From Myxocyprinus asiaticus (Eukaryota; Chordata; Actinopteri; Cypriniformes; Catostomidae): a stretch of 64,000 bases of DNA. The first letter of the stretch is position 1. Each line of letters begins with the position of its first letter. The position numbers were made by a program, and so were the translations under genes. The notes beneath the pieces were generated by a model, which worked only from the letters and a program-made list of their open reading frames with translations, was not told where the DNA came from and did no database searches. Below, piece after piece: positions 60,697-64,000 of this stretch. The stretch covers positions 35,048,877 through 35,112,876 of the forward strand of contig NC_059387.1 in NCBI RefSeq assembly GCF_019703515.2. Direction: 5' to 3'.

Positions 60697-61395
60697 TGTG
60701 ACGAGGAGGAGGGTGGGGCCAGGCCATGAATGCGCACGGCCGGCTCCCAATTGGGCTAATCAGGAGAGGGATAAAGCCGAGCCAGATGCAGCAGTTCTGG
60801 AGAGAGAGAGCCACATGCAGCTGCCGTGTGTTTATGTTTGTGTCTTTTTAAGTTTTCATTAAACATTATTTTGATGGTTCGTCTGGTCCCTACCTCCTCC
60901 TTGCCCATTTAAACCTTGTTACATTGGTGCTGAAACCCGGGAAGGAGGAGGGATGCGCTGTCCGTCCGCCCAAAGGAGCAGCCACAGCCGTCCGCCCGGG
61001 GACGGAGTCGTCGCTGCCGACCACCTGGACGTGGGGGTACGGACGCTGTCCGCGAGGGGAGGAGGGGCTTGCTACTGGCTGCTCTTTGGGCGGACGGCAG
61101 TGGCGAGGAGTCCACGACAGTGCATCCCTCCTCCTTCCCGGGTTACAGCATCAACAAGGTTTAAATGAGCAAGGAGGAGGCAGGGACCAGACGAACCATC
61201 AAAATACTGTTTAATGAAAACTTAAAAAGACACAAACATAAACACACACGGCAGCTGCGTGTGGCTCTCTCTCTCTACAGAACTGCCGCATCCGGCTTGG
61301 CTTTATCCCTCTCCTCAGCTGATTAGCCAGATTGGGGGCCGGCCGTGCGCATTCACGGCCCGGCCCCGCCCTGCCCCGCCCTCCTCCTCGTCACA
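60697..61395. mobile_element. Inverted LTR-like element 2, 37 bp after exon 10
   Basis: The left arm (60697-60923, 227 bp) starts TGTGACGAGGAGGAGGGTGG and ends AACCTTGTTACA; one base later TGGTGCTGAAACCCGGGA (60925-60942) is a primer-binding site with one change from the tRNA-Phe complement. The right arm (about 61152-61395) is inverted: it ends GCCCTCCTCCTCGTCACA and includes AACAAGGTTTAAATG, with a degraded inverted site at 61136-61152. The interior is about 190 bp, GC-rich, without coding content. The architecture is the same as element 1, but arm sequences differ clearly, so it is a separate insertion rather than a recent duplication. No convincing 5-bp target duplication (CAGAC versus CTAAC). 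Confidence 0.78.
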
Positions 61396-63804
61396 CTAAC
61401 ATATTTCATTTCCGAGCATTTAAAAAAAATATATAAGTATCTGTCTAAAAATCCCCAAATTGGACACCACAATTCCTGTCTACCTCTTAATGCAAGAGGT
61501 TTTATGGCTCTTAATTTAACCCTTGTGTTGTGTTCGTTTTGTGCTATCACATTGTGTGTTCCCGGTCACAAATGACCGGCCCACTAAGACTGTTTATAAA
61601 TCTCTCATATTGCATTTATTATCACAAGATATTGCATTAGATCTTTTTATCAACTTCTTTTGTAGTAATGATGACAGGTTTTGTACTCCTTTTTTTAACA
61701 TATTTTTAAAAATATATATTTTTATTGATAGAAGGATTCATTGAACTGAGCTTATACTGGGCCAGTGGGGGGCACTTCTTGATCTGAACAAAATAGGTGT
61801 CATTATAAAGCTTAGAATTTGGACTTTACAATGCATATAGCTGATCTGACCAATTCTTAAAAAATGCTTTTTAATTTGCTGACAAATAAAAACTGTTTTG
61901 TTCATCATTTACAAATTTGTTATCACAACAATTATATTCAGAGTTGGTAAAATCATAAAAAAACATGAGATAGACTTGTGTTATATATTGTTGGAAAGGT
62001 CTTAATTAGTAGATTAATTTGGACCCCAGCAGTTATTTGCTTACATTATGCTTTCTTAATTCAAATGTTTTAATATAACCTTAATTGAAATATTTTTTAT
62101 TTAGTCTTAATTGAACATTTTTATGATAAACTTACATTTAAACCTCTTAAATTGGCAGTTCATTTACACCATAACTTGTATTTGCAAGATTTAAGTCAGT
62201 TGTCCTGTCATCACAATATTGATAACATTACTAACAAAGCAATGAAGTCTTACATTTCTGATTAAAGTAAGAAAATGCCTATCTTACTGTGAAAAGTTCA
62301 ACCTCCTGGTCCCTGACACATTAAAATCATTCAGTACTCTCTCTTTTTATTCCCCAAGTCTTTGTGAATTCTCATTATTACCAAGCCAGTGAGGCGCATC
62401 TTTGTCTTGCAGTTCCTTAAGTATGTAGGATTTATGTGAGCTAAAAAGTTCAGAAATTGTAAGTTGCTTGCTTTTATCATTGTTTTAAACACTACTTGGG
62501 TTTCCATCCAACTCTTGAATGGAAATGCTTGATATGCAAATAAACTCAGAAAATTTGCTAGGCAGAGGTGGATTTTTTTAGAGTTTTCCATTTGTTAAAA
62601 TGCGCATTAAGATGATGGAAACCGTTTATTTGCAATGACAATTTGTGCATGCATGAGTGTGTGATAGCTTTATGTTACTGGCCCAATGACAGGTCTGACC
62701 TTGGCACACAATTCTTTGAACAAAGCCATTGACATTCGGAAATGTTTAACCCACAGCTGGTAATTAAAGTGGGTCCTCACAATCCGCCAGAAAAGTTTTG
62801 AGCGCGGGCGCTCCCAGGTATGCTGGCGGCATGTGGGCATCTCAGCCCATTTCAGCCCTCTTTATATATCACATATTACATTTATTTTGCAGTGTTTCCT
62901 GACTACATTTAATAAAACAAGGTACAATTGCTCCAATCCTGCAAATAAAACTCTCCCCGAAAGAGGTGATTTAGCTGCTCCATCATGACAAGGCGGCTCC
63001 TTCAAGATGATGCGATGGACAGATCAAGACATTAGATGGAAACACGCACAAAATTAGTATTTTCCTTAGGTGAATTTTTAGAAATGTGCGTTAAAATGTG
63101 AAACATTTTGACGGAAATGTGATTACATTCCCCTTGTCAGCTCCAGATTAACAACCAAACAAATACGTTGTTCATCCCACTAATCACATTCTTTTAAAAA
63201 TAACAGAAATTACAGTTTCGCTATTGGTTTGAAACGTCTGACCACCTTTTTTTCAGTTTGTAATTTTTTTCTGATGTATTTTATTTAATGTGTAACATAA
63301 TTTTGTTATTTTAGTGTGTACATAAAAATACACACATCATTAAGACATAATGTAACAGAGAATTCATATTGAAATGCTGGTAATGTTAGGGCACGCAGTG
63401 TGCTTAATCTGCGTACAGGCAGGGCACCACTGAGTATTAGTGTATGAAATTCCCACCAACACACATAAATATAATAAACAGGAGTAACTTTTTGTAATGT
63501 TTTTCCTTATTACTTCCTGAAACATACATATAACATAGACAATGAAATATCGTAACTTACAGCAGACTATCCCGATTCAAACGAGCCCAAACACAACATA
63601 ATATGACGAGTAGATCTTGAAATATTCCTCAAAGAAAATGGTCCATTTTTTTGTGTGTGTGTTTTCAGATACATGTGAACAAAGTCAAGGAATTTTATCC
63701 CAAATGGATTAATAAAAAATAAAATAAAATTTATATATATATATAAAAAATGTCCAGTTCAAAATGACTGGTACACAACATAGGGGTTAATGAAAGACAC
63801 TATT
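61396..63804. other. Intron downstream of element 2, no recognised gene
   Basis: AT-rich. TTAACCCTTGTGTTGTGTTC ... GGTCACAAATGACCGGCCC (61518-61582), and AAAATGACTGG...ATAGGGGTTAA near 63760-63790, look like the two inverted ends of one teleost repeat about 2.3 kb apart. The exon expected next in the gene (start of domain III) was not found. Confidence 0.5.
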
Positions 63805-64000
63805 CTTTTTTTATTTTTTTTTTTTTTTATCATTTTATTTTCTGCCTTTTTCTCCCCAATTTGGAATGCCCAATTCCCAATGCACTCTAAGTCCTCATGG
63901 TGGCGTAGTGACTCGCCTCAGTCTGGGTGGCGTAGGACGAATCTCGGTTGTCTCCGCTTCTGAGACCGTCAATCTGCGTATTTTATCACGTGGCTTGTTG
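63805..64000 (-). mobile_element. tRNA-derived SINE, antisense, cut by window end
   Basis: Oligo(T), CTCCCCAATTTGGAATGCCC, AAGTCCTCATGGTGGCGTAG, GAGACCGTCAATCTGCG and TTATCACGTGGCTTGTTG. The SINE tail and 3' body are present; the head would lie beyond the window. Confidence 0.88.

Overview
The window is vertebrate genomic DNA, almost certainly from a teleost and most likely a cyprinid-type fish. The reasons are a teleost cardiac-type sodium channel gene with very long introns, a Tc1-like transposon, tRNA-derived SINEs and the usual teleost non-autonomous DNA elements and microsatellites. Species cannot be fixed by reading.

The only gene I can support is one partial voltage-gated sodium channel alpha subunit on the + strand. 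Ten exons (1291-1432, 2172-2369, 2619-2795, 4348-4701, 8648-8756, 13570-13808, 20135-20308, 23367-23723, 44405-44845, 60539-60659) join in frame with GT-AG introns into 770 codons plus one base. They cover the domain I pore loop and S6, the I-II linker, all of domain II, and the II-III linker to just before domain III. The linkers resemble Nav1.5 (scn5a) more than the brain or skeletal channels, so I call it scn5a-like (the fish scn5la/scn12a group). The gene runs off both ends of the window: exons for the N terminus to domain I S5, and for domain III onward, are not here.

Everything else is intron. It is dense in mobile and tandem DNA: twelve copies of one tRNA-headed SINE, several with visible target-site duplications; a near-complete Tc1-like transposon (21586-22833) with one stop codon in its transposase; a TAA-flanked Harbinger-like MITE (46808-47401); further inverted-repeat elements; a 63-bp minisatellite with higher-order structure (9302-10525); an AT-rich array of about 130-bp units (14290-15475); four clusters of a GCAACC-type repeat; an interstitial TTAGGG tract (33782-33841); and many microsatellites.

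The most unusual structures are (1) two neighbouring elements at 58685-59350 and 60697-61395. In each, an LTR-like arm followed by a tRNA-Phe-type primer-binding site is mirrored by a second arm and primer-binding site in opposite orientation. They bracket the last exon, the second starting only 37 bp after its splice donor. (2) A long near-palindrome at 52111-53505 with 420-bp arms and a SINE in the loop. (3) A SINE inserted 29 bp before the exon at 2172. (4) A 25-bp-stem hairpin just upstream of the exon at 23367.
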